DNA of 64,000 bases from Hofstenia miamia (taxonomy: Eukaryota > Xenacoelomorpha > Acoela > Hofsteniidae), in NCBI GenBank assembly GCA_900660155.1, contig CABFPE010001141.1, forward strand, positions 1-64,000. The letters are read 5' to 3'. Below, in pieces: positions 22,945 to 32,620 of the stretch. The notes under the pieces were generated by a model, which made no database searches, was not told the origin of the DNA, and saw only the letters and a list, made by a program, of their open reading frames with translations. Numbering within the stretch: the stretch's first letter is position 1; each line of letters opens with the position of its first letter. Position numbers and translations under genes: made by a program.

Positions 22945-23325
22945 ATGGCTATCGAAGTCACTAGCACTGGTCTGTCAAAGGAATGCCACTTCGCAATCAA
23001 CTCTGTTATACACACGCTCATAGTAATGCTCACGCTAATATTAAGCTTCCCGGCTTGTCTGTTTTTTGTCTTTGTGTCCTCTAAACTGTTGGTAAAAAGA
23101 CGCTTTACCCAAGCTTCATTAATCCTACAAAATCTCCTTCTGGCAGAGCTTCTTCCATGTGCTAGTTGTGGTCTCATGTTGTACTACAGCATCAGTCAAA
23201 AAAGTTGCGAAAAAGTTACGATGTGGAAGCTGGAAATTCGCCACTTCTGTATATCAATGTACGCGGGATTAATTGGATGGAACTGGCTTGGGATGAATGC
23301 TGTATTGAGAGGTTGGGACATTAAG
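22945..23325 (+). CDS. Probable class A seven-transmembrane receptor, first coding exon
   Basis: Opens at ATG 22945 and reads 127 codons to ATTAAG, followed by a splice donor (GTAATT at 23326); the frame then runs on into what looks like intron. Three hydrophobic helices: residues 20-46, 56-82 and 100-121. A basic turn (KLLVKRR, 47-53) sits between helices 1 and 2, as in an intracellular loop. NLLLAEL in helix 2 recalls the class A N-x(n)-LAxxD pattern with E for D. W94 and C102 sit where the loop-1 W and the helix-3 disulfide C are expected. RGW at 122-124 occupies the DRY position, and the intron falls just after it. The ligand is unknown, and no downstream exons were identified in 23.3-30 kb. 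A receptor-like pseudogene cannot be excluded. Confidence 0.5.
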
Positions 23326-23639
23326 GTAATTATGAATTTTGATCCAACATGCATTCTGAAATTTCATCATATTTTTAAATTTTTAGCAATCATTTGACTT
23401 GAAAGAAATTTGTAAGGAATATTCACGAGTACTTGTGTGAAAGTAAATATTGATTTAGATATTGGTAACTTAATGAAGGCCTAAAAATATCATTTGCAGT
23501 TTACTCATTCCACAAAGGCCAAAAGCCTTTATCTTTTATATGGAATAATGGGCACTTAGCAATTTAGAAAAGCTATGGAGTATTAAAGTTGAGCACATAT
23601 TCTATCTCTTGTTTACCTATCAATTTATTTATCTGCTTA

Positions 23640-23860
23640 TATATCAATCCATATATCTATCTATCTATCTATCTATCTATATATATATATACATATATAT
23701 ATATATGTATATATAAATATATGTATATAAATAATATATAAATATGTATATATAAATATATATACTTATGTATATATAAATATCTATGTATATATATATA
23801 ATATATGTACATATATATATATGTATATATATATTAATATATTTATATATGTATATGCAT
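23640..23860. repeat. Compound (ATCT)n / (AT)n tract
   Basis: Starts with ATCT units (ATCTATCTATCTATCT) and continues as interrupted AT/ATGT repeats for over 200 bases. Confidence 0.9.
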
Positions 23861-24408
23861 TCTTTTATTGGCTTAAAATTACTTGCACATAGCAAAGAAC
23901 TATAAACGCTTAAAAAAGCTGGTAGGCTGCATTTTAAGAAAATCCATTAAATAGTTAATCAAAAGTAACGAGCAGATTAAGTAAAGGTATATGAAAAAGT
24001 GAAAAAATAATAACTTAATATTATTAGCAGTAAAAACAATGTCAATAAATATCAAAATATACTATTCACATGAAGAAAAATCTTTTTTAAACGACCAACT
24101 TTTACATTTTTTGAGAAAAATTAGGAGAAATCATTGTCAATCCTTCATAAAATGACCATGGACTATAAAATAAAATCTTGACATAACAGTTAAATGTAAA
24201 GAGGAATGGATATTAAGTGTATACTATAGGAACTCCGGGGAGATTCCATTCTTGGTGAATTCAATTGCACATTGTATGAAAGACATTTTATACATTGCAT
24301 TTAAAGATAACGGTTTTCTGAAATACTGCTTTTTATTACCTTTGGATTCATAGCGATTAGGAAGTTCCAATAACAGCAAATTGAAATCTTCGTCTAAATT
24401 CATCACTA

Positions 24409-24410
<2 letters not shown>

Positions 24411-24456
<46 letters not shown>
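24411..24456. repeat. (AT)n microsatellite
   Basis: AT run of about 45 bases. Confidence 0.95.
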
Positions 24457-24459
<3 letters not shown>

Positions 24460-24649
24460 GTCAACATATTTTTATCTATTATCGATAGTTTGCTGCATAA
24501 TTTAATTGGCTTTCAGAGATATTTCTTTTTTTGATCAATCAATCTATACGCAAATATTTCGGATCAATGGCGCAATATAGGTTTTAAAAATCAACCAGTT
24601 TTTACATCATCTACAAATGTCACAAATAATGATAAACTTTTTATCAGAT

Positions 24650-25631
24650 GATAGGACTTTTTACCAATATATACTACGTGTGCGTGCCAGGATAATTTAT
24701 TGTCAAAGTTTACACCCAGTTATTTAAAATTTCCAACTGGTTTTATTTGATTCCCATCCACCATAATGCTATCTTTCTAATAGATTTTGATTCGTAACAT
24801 TATATATGGATAGTCATACCGATACCGAACAGATAACGCCGGTATTTTGAGTGATACCGGATTGAACCGAACCGACTCCCAACATTTTCATACCACCGGG
24901 TCCTACCCCTACGGTCGGTGGTGGTTTTGCGACATCTATTGAAGTGGATTATACTGTATAACCATCCACATAGAAAGGCCTATATTCCTATAAGAAACTG
25001 TATATGATGCAAGCAGTATTATAAAACTATATATATATTCAAAAAGGTTCACCATTCGCTTACGGGCAATCTGATTAATAAAACCTAATCTAAACTAAAA
25101 TTTAATAAAAACAATATAAAAACTAAAACACATTTAAAGCAGAAAAATACATAAGAAACGTAGTAAAAAAGGTGATAAAAACATGATCTCTACATTGTGT
25201 TCTTCACAAAGTCATAGTTTTCATGAACATAAAATTAGAAATACCGAGCTGTCTTCTTCGACTTGTTATTGCTAAACCAGCATTTTGTTTGTCTTAATAT
25301 AGTTTTAGCTATCAATCGACTCAGCTTTTTAAGATTTCCGGGGGCTGAATGACTAGAATATGTCGCCGATCCGATGGCTGGCGCCCAGCGCTAGCGCAAA
25401 TAATACACTACTAAGTGGCCCTCCTTGTGGTAGAGAAAACATGAGATTTAGTTGATTTACTAATTGATTGCGTAAAATTGTGTTAAACCCAGCGGAATAA
25501 TCAAAAAAGGTAATCCGAATAGCTGTGGTTTCACCAGTATTTAACGCAGATACAATAAACTTATAGCTATATAATAATGCTTTAACAATGCTGCTGTTTG
25601 GCTTATAGGCATTAAACACAAAATAAGACAA
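24650..25631 (-). mobile_element. LINE fragment, RT region in two pieces (decayed)
   Basis: Minus strand. 25631-25353 reads NTGETTAIRITFFDYSAGFN (motif A) and LMFSLPQGGPLSSVLFALAL (motif B) of a CR1/Jockey-type RT. 24790-24650 reads MVDGNQIKPVGNFK, a stop, LGVNFDNKLSWHAHVV, the thumb block FKYLGVxxD...L.W..H of the same class. The 24800-25350 stretch between them lacks the YADD box and includes GC-rich ACCGGTAT-like inverted motifs near 24805-24910, so another element has probably landed there or the region was replaced. Confidence 0.6.
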
Positions 25632-25664
25632 TTTCGGTCGTTTTTTCTATTTAAGCATTGAAAT

Positions 25665-26045
25665 TAGACTTGTCAACGAGCCGACATTTCCAAGCTCGGC
25701 TCGGCTCGGCTCGTTTAAATTTTGTGGAAGTTTGGTTCGGCTCTTCTCGCCACATAAAATCTTTAAATGAGGCTCGTTTTAGTTCGGTATTTTTTTAAAA
25801 ATATTGTGCTCAACGAATTTTTTACATACCTCTTCCTATTATTTAATAAACATTTCTTAAATAAGATTATATGAAAGGCATACTGACTGCAAAAAATAAG
25901 AAAAATCTCCATAATCAAGTTAACAAGCAGAACTATAAACTTGCTTCGCCTAAAATAGGCTCGTTGTATAACACATACTGTAGTCAAGTTCGACTCGGCT
26001 CGGCTCGGCTCGGCGTTTTAGAAGCTCGGCTCGTTGACAAGTCTG
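25665..26045. mobile_element. hAT-type MITE, copy A (381 bp) with 8-bp target duplication
   Basis: The left end reads AGACTTGTCAACGAGCCG and the right end is its inverted form (GGCTCGTTGACAAGTCTG). ATTGAAAT flanks the element on both sides (25657-25664 and 26046-26053): an 8-bp target site duplication, the hAT signature. Both subterminal regions carry expanded CGGCT pentamers. The interior has no coding capacity, so it must be moved by a transposase made elsewhere. A second copy in the opposite orientation is at 38738-39041. Confidence 0.9.
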
Positions 26046-26384
26046 ATTGAAATACATTTAAATAATATTAGAGACACATTTGTATAAGTCATAAACATGA
26101 ATCATTGCAATTCTTAAAATAATCTTTAAAGTACAAATAAACAATTAGAAATTTGGCCTAAATTAGTATGCAATTGCAATGCTGGTGGCCATTAAGCAGC
26201 AAAAACGAAGGAACGTTCACCACAGCATCGCCCAATTCACTAATGGCTTACGTAACCTGGAACAGAGGCGTTTGAGATAAATGAGATAAATTCGGTTAGA
26301 ATGATTACTATCATTAAGTATTTCTGCATTCTTATAATATCTATTACTATATTGAAGGGTATCAGAAATTAATGTTAATGATAA

Positions 26385-27170
26385 TTAGCCTTTATTCGTT
26401 TGTATACAATGTAGTACAATATATATATATGATATAAACACTATTTACAAAATGTATGCTATACAATATATATATATATATTAATGTACATTACAAACCA
26501 GGCTACAAACTACAGATAAAAAAATTAAAATAAAAAACAACCATTATACATATTTACAATTATATCACTCTCTCATTCTGCCATACATGCAGCCTATTTG
26601 ATATTCCAAAAGCGTATTGTTTGTTTAATAAGTTTTCTTTTAACAATCTTTTAAATAACTTTATGTTCTTTGCGTTTCTTATATTATTGTCTAAATTGTT
26701 CCACCGGTTTGTAGTAATTACTGTGTAAGATTTTTGCCATGCCGACTCCCTAATTCTATATTTGTTAATGCATTTATTTGTTCTTTGATTCATTATAAAT
26801 TTGCTATTGAAAAGATTTTGGGTGCTCATAACATTAATTTGTCTATAAAGATTCACTAGGCTCAAGTATTGAATGTAGTAACTGGGCGCCAATATTTTGT
26901 GATGTTTAAGAATCCTTCTGGTTTGCTGCCGTTTGACAGAAAACATCGTAGAGGTTGACCTGTTAAAGATAGTATTTAATCGCACTTGTTGTTTCAGTGG
27001 TATTCCATTTAGTAGTACGCAAGCATATGCAAGCTGGCACGTTATAAGGGTATTTATGATCTGCTTTCCCTGGACGACACATCTCAAGGTATTGAGGTAT
27101 TGGATTGACGATGCCATAATTATTCATAGAAATTTGAAACCTCTTTTAAACTCTAAACTTCATAGTTAAT
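26385..27170 (-). mobile_element. LINE fragment, C-terminal part and 3' UTR
   Basis: The minus-strand reading 27117-26560 (185 codons) has the post-RT region of a CR1/Jockey-type LINE: NTLITCQLAYACVLLNG, LKHHKILAPSYYIQYLSLVN, RWNNLDNNIRNAKNIKLFKR, corresponding to the Y-A...LxxLHxIxxxxxxI...WNxLP...FK blocks. It is 5'-truncated near 27170. The 3' UTR includes AT runs (26423-26432, 26467-26481) and ends near 26385 with AATAAAGGCTAATTA. The reading is open throughout, so it is a fairly young truncated insertion. Confidence 0.7.
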
Positions 27171-27674
27171 TTTTTAGCTCGTCAGCATTAGGTAAATCAA
27201 ATTTATCCCTTAGCTAAGAGTTTGGGTTAAGAATCAACATTTTTAATGATTTTATTTCCAAATTAATAGATTTAGAAAATCAAAATAACAAATATATTTT
27301 ATAAGTATTTTAATGTGAGCACCAAAATTTCTGTAAAAATGGGTATAGCACACGCACGGCAATTTACAGCATTGCACGAAGTTAAGCCTTGCACAGTCCA
27401 ACACTTGATATGAGGGAAATAAATGAATATTTGGTATAGGAGATGTTCAACAATCAATCCAGATATTGCCATCTATTTTTGTTGAGCTAAGTGACATTTC
27501 CGCAAACATTAATAGTACATACAAAACTACTAGCGTTGCCATCGTAATGCGCTGTTCTTAAAACCAATCCAAATGTTTGAGAAAACCTTTAAACATTTCT
27601 ACGCATTGTGCGTGGTAATAGTAAACTAGTTATGATATGGGGTTGACAACGTGTTTTCGGCTTGATCCAGCGCC
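27171..27674. other. No feature recognised
   Basis: AT-rich spacer between a LINE fragment and a MITE; no open frame or repeat seen. Confidence 0.5.
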
Positions 27675-27678
27675 TTAA

Positions 27679-28105
27679 CCCTTTCGATCCGACTTTTGCA
27701 CAATTAACTTTCAATCATTTATTTGGTTACCTCCCACTTATTATGACACTCCTTAACTACCATAAGCAAAATTGAAAATTTTTATAATAGGTACATGTGT
27801 TTTTCGACAATGGGACAAATATGTCCCAGCAGTATTATAATGAAAAATATTTTGGGACAATTCCATCCCAATAGTACTTCACATAAACATAGTGATGTTT
27901 AGAAAATAATGGAAAGGAAACAAAGTTATATTTAATATTTTATTTCAAGCAACAAAAAATTGCAACATATGTTGTACAGCTGGCACCCATAGCTAACTCT
28001 GAATTCCTAATTTTTTCCATCAAAAACCATTATAAATGTTTAAAATTGACTTTAGTATTTGGAAAATGTTCCTGGGACGTATATGTCCCATTAGGACAGA
28101 AAGGC
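27679..28105. mobile_element. piggyBac-type MITE flanked by TTAA (427 bp)
   Basis: TTAA lies at both ends (27675-27678, 28106-28109). Left terminus CCCTTTCGATCC, right terminus GGACAGAAAGGC (inverted GCCTTTCTGTCC): a short imperfect terminal inverted repeat. TTAA duplication and CC-starting ends are the mark of piggyBac-type elements. Two palindromes of the form GGGAC(A/G)(A/T)ATATGTCCC lie near the ends, around 27814 and 28075, with a further GGGACAATTCCATCCC around 27855. No coding capacity. Confidence 0.75.
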
Positions 28106-28109
28106 TTAA

Positions 28110-30109
28110 GAGAAACTACTGAAAGCCTGCCACTACTAAAAAAGAACCTGCAATATTGTAAGTGAACTTTATCAAAAGTCATTGAAGCAGAGTTAATAAG
28201 ATCGCATTGAAGACTTTCATTAAATTTTGCTGTTAAGCTTTTCTGAGCATTTGTGAGAGTTGAAATGAAACTTCATTAGCATCACTAGATATCTTAGTCA
28301 TTTCCTGGAACCGAAAAATTACTGCTTTGCTGCTGTAGTCAGTATCAATTTTGAGCAGTTAAATGCAGATAAAATTAACTAATTTGACAACTGGTAAAAG
28401 TTTGCTATAAAGTTACATCCTCACTAAAAATTTTCCATTGACTGTAAGATTGACTAGTGTTAAGCATGAAACTTAGATTATCAAATTTCATTTGAGGAGA
28501 CACGCACAGGGATTGACATGAACAGGGCAGCCATGAGCTGGTCGTAGTTAGAGCAATTTGAAAAAATGTGCCAAATTTTCAAAAATGGACTACTAAACAA
28601 TTATCCAAACAAATGAAACCGAATTTAAACTAAATGTGCAGACCTAAGGTTTCATTAGTCTGACCGGGCTTAGACCTAAATCTTAATCCCATGCTCATCT
28701 CTATGTACACATAGAGACTGTGAATACACATAACTGCAAGTACAGAAGCAAAGATTATTAAGAAAGCTGTGGGAACTAGCCTGCTTTGTCTGTACGCTAA
28801 ATTTGATTGCTCATCTCTGAATGAACTCCCCTTGGAAAAATTTTTACACAACACCAAAGGATTAATTTAATAGTGTATTTAATTGAAAACCGATGTGCGC
28901 AAATTTCAAAACAGTTTACAATTCTTTATGTAATATATAAAATAATAATCAGCAAAATTGGATTGGTCAAACAGTGGCCTCCTTTGAAACGAAGTTTGTG
29001 TGTGGAAATTTGGCATATTATAAAAATAATTGTTAGGCAAATTTAAGCTTCAATTCTAAGTGTGTTTTCATTACAACTGTTTTCAAAATTTGCATTTAAA
29101 AAAAGTAGGCTTTAACAGGCCTACCACGTAAAGCGCCAATATAATGAATATCCCTGAACACTGTGTACTGAATATACTGAATATATACTCTCTAAATCTA
29201 AAGTTAGCTTATAGACTTCATTTTAGGCTTTTTAGTTTTTATTGGTTGACCATGTTACACAACTAACACCATTTAGAGAATTTATTAACAATTTTTCTTT
29301 ACACAATTTGAAACGTTTTAATGTTCCTATATTTTTTGTTTCTATACGTTTCAATACATTTTCAAAATATAACAATAAATTGTGAGGTATATAATTGATC
29401 TTCACTTTTTTATATTAGCTTTTGGTAATTAAAAAGAAATTGAACTAATATCCACATACATTGTTTATTTTCTTTAATGCAAAGTAGTTTAATTAATTAA
29501 TTTGACGCATAAAAATATCATTTTAACTATCAGCAGATTTTACTTTTATTCAATTATTTAAACTGCTACTAACATCATCACAGCCAATTTGCCTGATACT
29601 ACATGTACGAGATGACAACCTCAAAGATATTCTGTGCATATTTAGCAAATACAGTTGATTTTTGGCTTAGTATAGTGTTTGTTATATGTGTTATATCTTA
29701 AAGTAAGAGCACAGGTAAAACTTTTGCAGGTATGGGTAAGTCTTCTTGGGGCACGGGAGCATATGAAAATCTTGTGGGATGATCCGGGTATCATAAATAC
29801 CCTTAAAGCAGTAAGGATGCAAAAAAATTTGTAGCAGTGTTGCATTATTATCATCTTCGTAAAATCGATACTTGTCTATAGAATATGACGAGAGAAATTA
29901 TAGAGTATAATTGATTTGGCTCTTAGGAATTATAATTTGAATAATGAATGGTTGTTTTCTAGTTTGTAATTGTATTTTATTTGTTTTAGTGAAATAGTGA
30001 ATTGCAAAATATTGATTTTTATTGTATGCTAGATTTATTTCACGAACCAATGCCATAGAGGTGTAAGTTATTACGAGTATCATTATTAATACTACTAATA
30101 TTATCATTA
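28110..30109. other. No gene recognised
   Basis: Two kilobases of AT-rich DNA. A 75-codon minus-strand frame at 28857-28630 contains a hydrophobic stretch (LVPTAFLIIFASVLAVMCIH) but has no family signature, so it is not called. Nothing else stands out until the (TTA)n and LINE 3' end at 30110. Confidence 0.45.
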
Positions 30110-30848
30110 TTATTATTATTTCATTTTTTCTCACAGCTTCATGCTGTTATCCCTCTCAGTTCGGGGAACTCACCAGGCTTTCCTCAGGACTCGAGCTGTT
30201 CCTAACAATGCTGCCTTCTATGCTACTGCTCCTCCCCACTTTGATACTCCCAAATCTTCCAATTATCTCTTATGATTCATACTCACTGGTCCTAGTGCTC
30301 CTACTACTACCGGGACTACTTCAACCTTCTTTAATTTCCACAGCCTTTCTATTTCCTCTGCCAACTCTCTATACTTGTCTATCTTCTCTTTCTCCTTGCT
30401 TTCTACATTCCTGTCCTTTTTCTACTGCTATGTCAATCATTGTTCCTAATCTTTTTTCTTTGTCTACCACTCTACTATGTCTGTCTCTGTGCTTCTGGAT
30501 GCTGAAGTCCCACATTATCTTAACATTCTCATTTTCTATGATGCCCTGTAGCTTTTGCTCATCCCACCTGTCTCCTGCTTCTAACTCATGCTGCCTGCTA
30601 AAGTTCCAGTGTACCATTTATCCCACCTTGTCATGCCTGAACTTATACTCATTCTGCGCCAACTTCTCACACCTTGCTATCAGATGATCTATTGTCTCAC
30701 ACTCTTTCTTACATAGCCTACACTTCTATCTAAATGCTACTTCACCAAGTTTGTTCTCATTGCTCTCTCCTGTGCTGCCATTATCAGTGCTTCTGTTTCT
30801 CTTTTCAGTCCTGCCTTCTTTAACCCTTTAACTGTGATAGCGATTAAG

Positions 30849-32228
30849 CTAACTACGAACAGTAGTGGTGCTAGGCTGGAATATGCCTCGCCTAAACCTC
30901 AACCTGTGCCCGTCTAACTCAGTCTGCCACTTTCCCATCTCCCTCTCTAGAAACTCAACCCATTTCTGTGAAACTCCATTAGCATCTAACGTCTTCAATA
31001 CCCACTTATGTGATATGCTGTCATATGCCTTCCTGTAGTCTATCCATGCCATTGCCGAGTTTGTCTTCCTTCTTTTACAATTCTCCACCACTGCCTGGTC
31101 TATCAACAACTGATCTTTGCATCCTCTTGTCTTTGTCTTACATCCCTTCTGCTCCTCTGGTATCAACCTATTCTGTTCTAAGTAACATGCCAGCCTACTT
31201 GAAATCACTGAAGTTAGCAATTTCCACGTTGTTGGCAGACATGTTATTGGCCTGAAGTTGCTTGCCTCACTACCTTTCTTTGGGTCCTTCTGTATCAGAA
31301 ATGTCCTCCCCACTACCATCCACTCTGGACACCCACTCACCACACACTCCTCCAATGCTACTGCTAGTCTCTCATGAACACTTGTGAACTTCTTCAGCCA
31401 ATACCCATGTACCTCATCTCTGCCTGGCGCCTTCCAGTTCTTCATCTTCTTTAGAGCCTCCTTCAGCCTTACAGTTGTGATTACTTCTTCTTCTTGCCTG
31501 ACTTCTTTCTGCATCTGTACATTCTCTATCTCTGGTCCCACACTTCCCCATATATTCTCCCAGAACCTTACTGCATCTTCGCCTGCTCTAGCTGTAGCCT
31601 TTTCTCCTGCATCTAGTTCTTTGTAGAATCTTCCTTCTTGTGTCTCAAACTTCATATTGTCTCTTGCCTGCTTTGCCCTTGCCCTATACTTTCTCAGTTT
31701 CTCAGCTTCTGCAACTAATCTCTGCTTAAGCTCTTCTCTTGCAGTTTCTATAGTCTTCCCCTTACCTACCCTGCACCTGTCCTGCACTGCCTTACTTGTC
31801 CCAATCTTCCCTATTTGCTGCCTAATCTTTGCCACTTTATTCTCAATTCTTTTCTCCCATGGCGGCTTTCTGTCTCTCTTATCTTCTTGTCGTCTTTTCT
31901 TCTTTATGTCCATGCCTACATTCTTCAGCACTTCCCATGCGCCCGCATACACTAAGCTATTTACTTCTGTAACACTCTTAGCATCTATCCTCTCCAACAC
32001 TTTATTGACTTTTGCTGTCTCTACTGCTAGCTTGCTTTTCTTAACTCCTCTTGGAACTGGCAACCTAGTTCTCTCACCTATTTCTTCCTTCATCTTTTCC
32101 TTGATTGCTGCTTCAGTTTCTGCGTCCACTGGTTCTGCTTCTTCCGCCACTTCTGTCTCAACGTCTATCACTTCATCTTCCCTTTGCTTAACTTGTTCAA
32201 CTCTCTTTTTCCCCTTACTCTCATCCAA
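30849..32228 (-). CDS. LINE copy A, linker and RT up to motif B
   Basis: A 459-codon open reading covering the charged linker, KNWKAPGRDEVHGYWLKKF, TFLIQKDPKKGSEASNFRPI, MAWIDYRKAYDSISHKWVL and RFRRGIFQ, then a false tail PSTTTVRS caused by the small deletion at motif B. It retains the 11 bases lost by copy 1 near 19470 (giving EECVVSGCPEWMVVG), so here linker and RT are in one frame. The N-terminal Myb-like part (32517-32221, starting MKVKTKEKALSSRQALNGQ) is in another frame because of a 4-base loss near 32265. This reading gives the best view of the family's ORF start and linker. Confidence 0.8.
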   Translation of the reverse strand: MDESKGKKRVEQVKQREDEVIDVETEVAEEAEPVDAETEAAIKEKMKEEIGERTRLPVPRGVKKSKLAVETAKVNKVLERIDAKSVTEVNSLVYAGAWEVLKNVGMDIKKKRRQEDKRDRKPPWEKRIENKVAKIRQQIGKIGTSKAVQDRCRVGKGKTIETAREELKQRLVAEAEKLRKYRARAKQARDNMKFETQEGRFYKELDAGEKATARAGEDAVRFWENIWGSVGPEIENVQMQKEVRQEEEVITTVRLKEALKKMKNWKAPGRDEVHGYWLKKFTSVHERLAVALEECVVSGCPEWMVVGRTFLIQKDPKKGSEASNFRPITCLPTTWKLLTSVISSRLACYLEQNRLIPEEQKGCKTKTRGCKDQLLIDQAVVENCKRRKTNSAMAWIDYRKAYDSISHKWVLKTLDANGVSQKWVEFLEREMGKWQTELDGHRLRFRRGIFQPSTTTVRS

Positions 32229-32524
32229 CTGTAACTTTCGTACTTGTCCTGCAAGCCTCTGCTCTGTCTAATCCCGTTCCTGCCTTTCTCCATTCTTCCA
32301 ACATTCTCTTCCTGTAACCCCTCTCATCTGGCCTGCTTCTTCTGTAACACTCCAATGCTGTCCTGTTCTGCTCATTTGTCCATTTGTGCCTTTGTCCATT
32401 GGTCTGTGTGGATCCTATACTGCCACTTCTCGAGTCTACACTCCCGATTGTGAAGTCTGCCTGACCATTTAAGGCCTGCCGGGAACTGAGGGCTTTTTCT
32501 TTTGTCTTCACTTTCATATTAGGA

Positions 32525-32598
32525 AAGGGTCGGGGCAGGGCTCAAACCCGGGTCTTCACGGTCCCAGTCTCTCGTTCTACCCCTTGGCCACTGGGGCC
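32525..32598 (-). promoter_or_regulatory. tRNA-like 5' head of LINE copy A
   Basis: Read on the minus strand from the (TAA)n junction. It starts GGCCCCAGTGGCCAAGGGGT, with a good Pol III A box (TGGCCAAGGGG, 32590-32580) and, about 42 bases on, a B box (GGTTTGAGCCC, 32548-32538). Spacing fits a tRNA or tRNA-derived SINE head, but the acceptor stem does not close, so it is not a functional tRNA. The LINE ATG (32517) follows about 80 bases after the junction. It may serve as an internal promoter. Confidence 0.6.
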
Positions 32599-32620
32599 TA
32601 TTATTATTATTATTATTATT
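32599..32620. repeat. (TTA)n between LINE copies A and B
   Basis: Seven TTA units lie exactly between the 5' head of copy A and the 3' end of copy B (CTTACTTCTCACAGCTTCATG). Confidence 0.9.

Larger units (their letters stand above)
23326..24640. other. Presumed intron of the receptor gene, with simple repeats
   Basis: AT-rich and non-coding by eye. It contains a compound (ATCT)n/(AT)n/(ATGT)n tract at about 23640-23860 and (AT)n at 24411-24456. Apparent open frames across these tracts are low-complexity artefacts. Confidence 0.5.
30121..32598 (-). mobile_element. R4/Dong-like LINE, copy A (internally deleted, tRNA-like head)
   Basis: Minus-strand copy of the family at 18.3 kb, from a tRNA-like 5' head (32598) to the 3' UTR (CATGAAGCTGTGAGAA, ending at 30121 next to (TTA)n). 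About 0.8 kb corresponding to 20000-20815 of copy 1 (RT motif C to thumb) is missing. The join reads TTTAACTGTGATAGCGATTAAGC near 30830, and an 8-base loss near 30882 shifts the frame at motif B. By eye the 5' part (30.85-32.5 kb) is nearly identical to copy 1, while the 3' part (30.12-30.81 kb) is clearly more diverged, roughly one base in ten. The copy is therefore a young/old hybrid. Confidence 0.85.

Noticed and set aside
23677-23895. Tyrosine/isoleucine-rich open frame
   Set aside because: Pure translation of an AT/ATGT microsatellite.
28630-28857. Minus-strand frame with one hydrophobic stretch, possible receptor exon
   Set aside because: It lies on the opposite strand to the receptor exon at 22945, has no family motif and no convincing splice context for a multi-exon model.
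32525-32598. Functional tRNA gene
   Set aside because: A and B boxes are present but the acceptor stem does not pair and there is no clear anticodon arm. It is positioned as the 5' head of a LINE.
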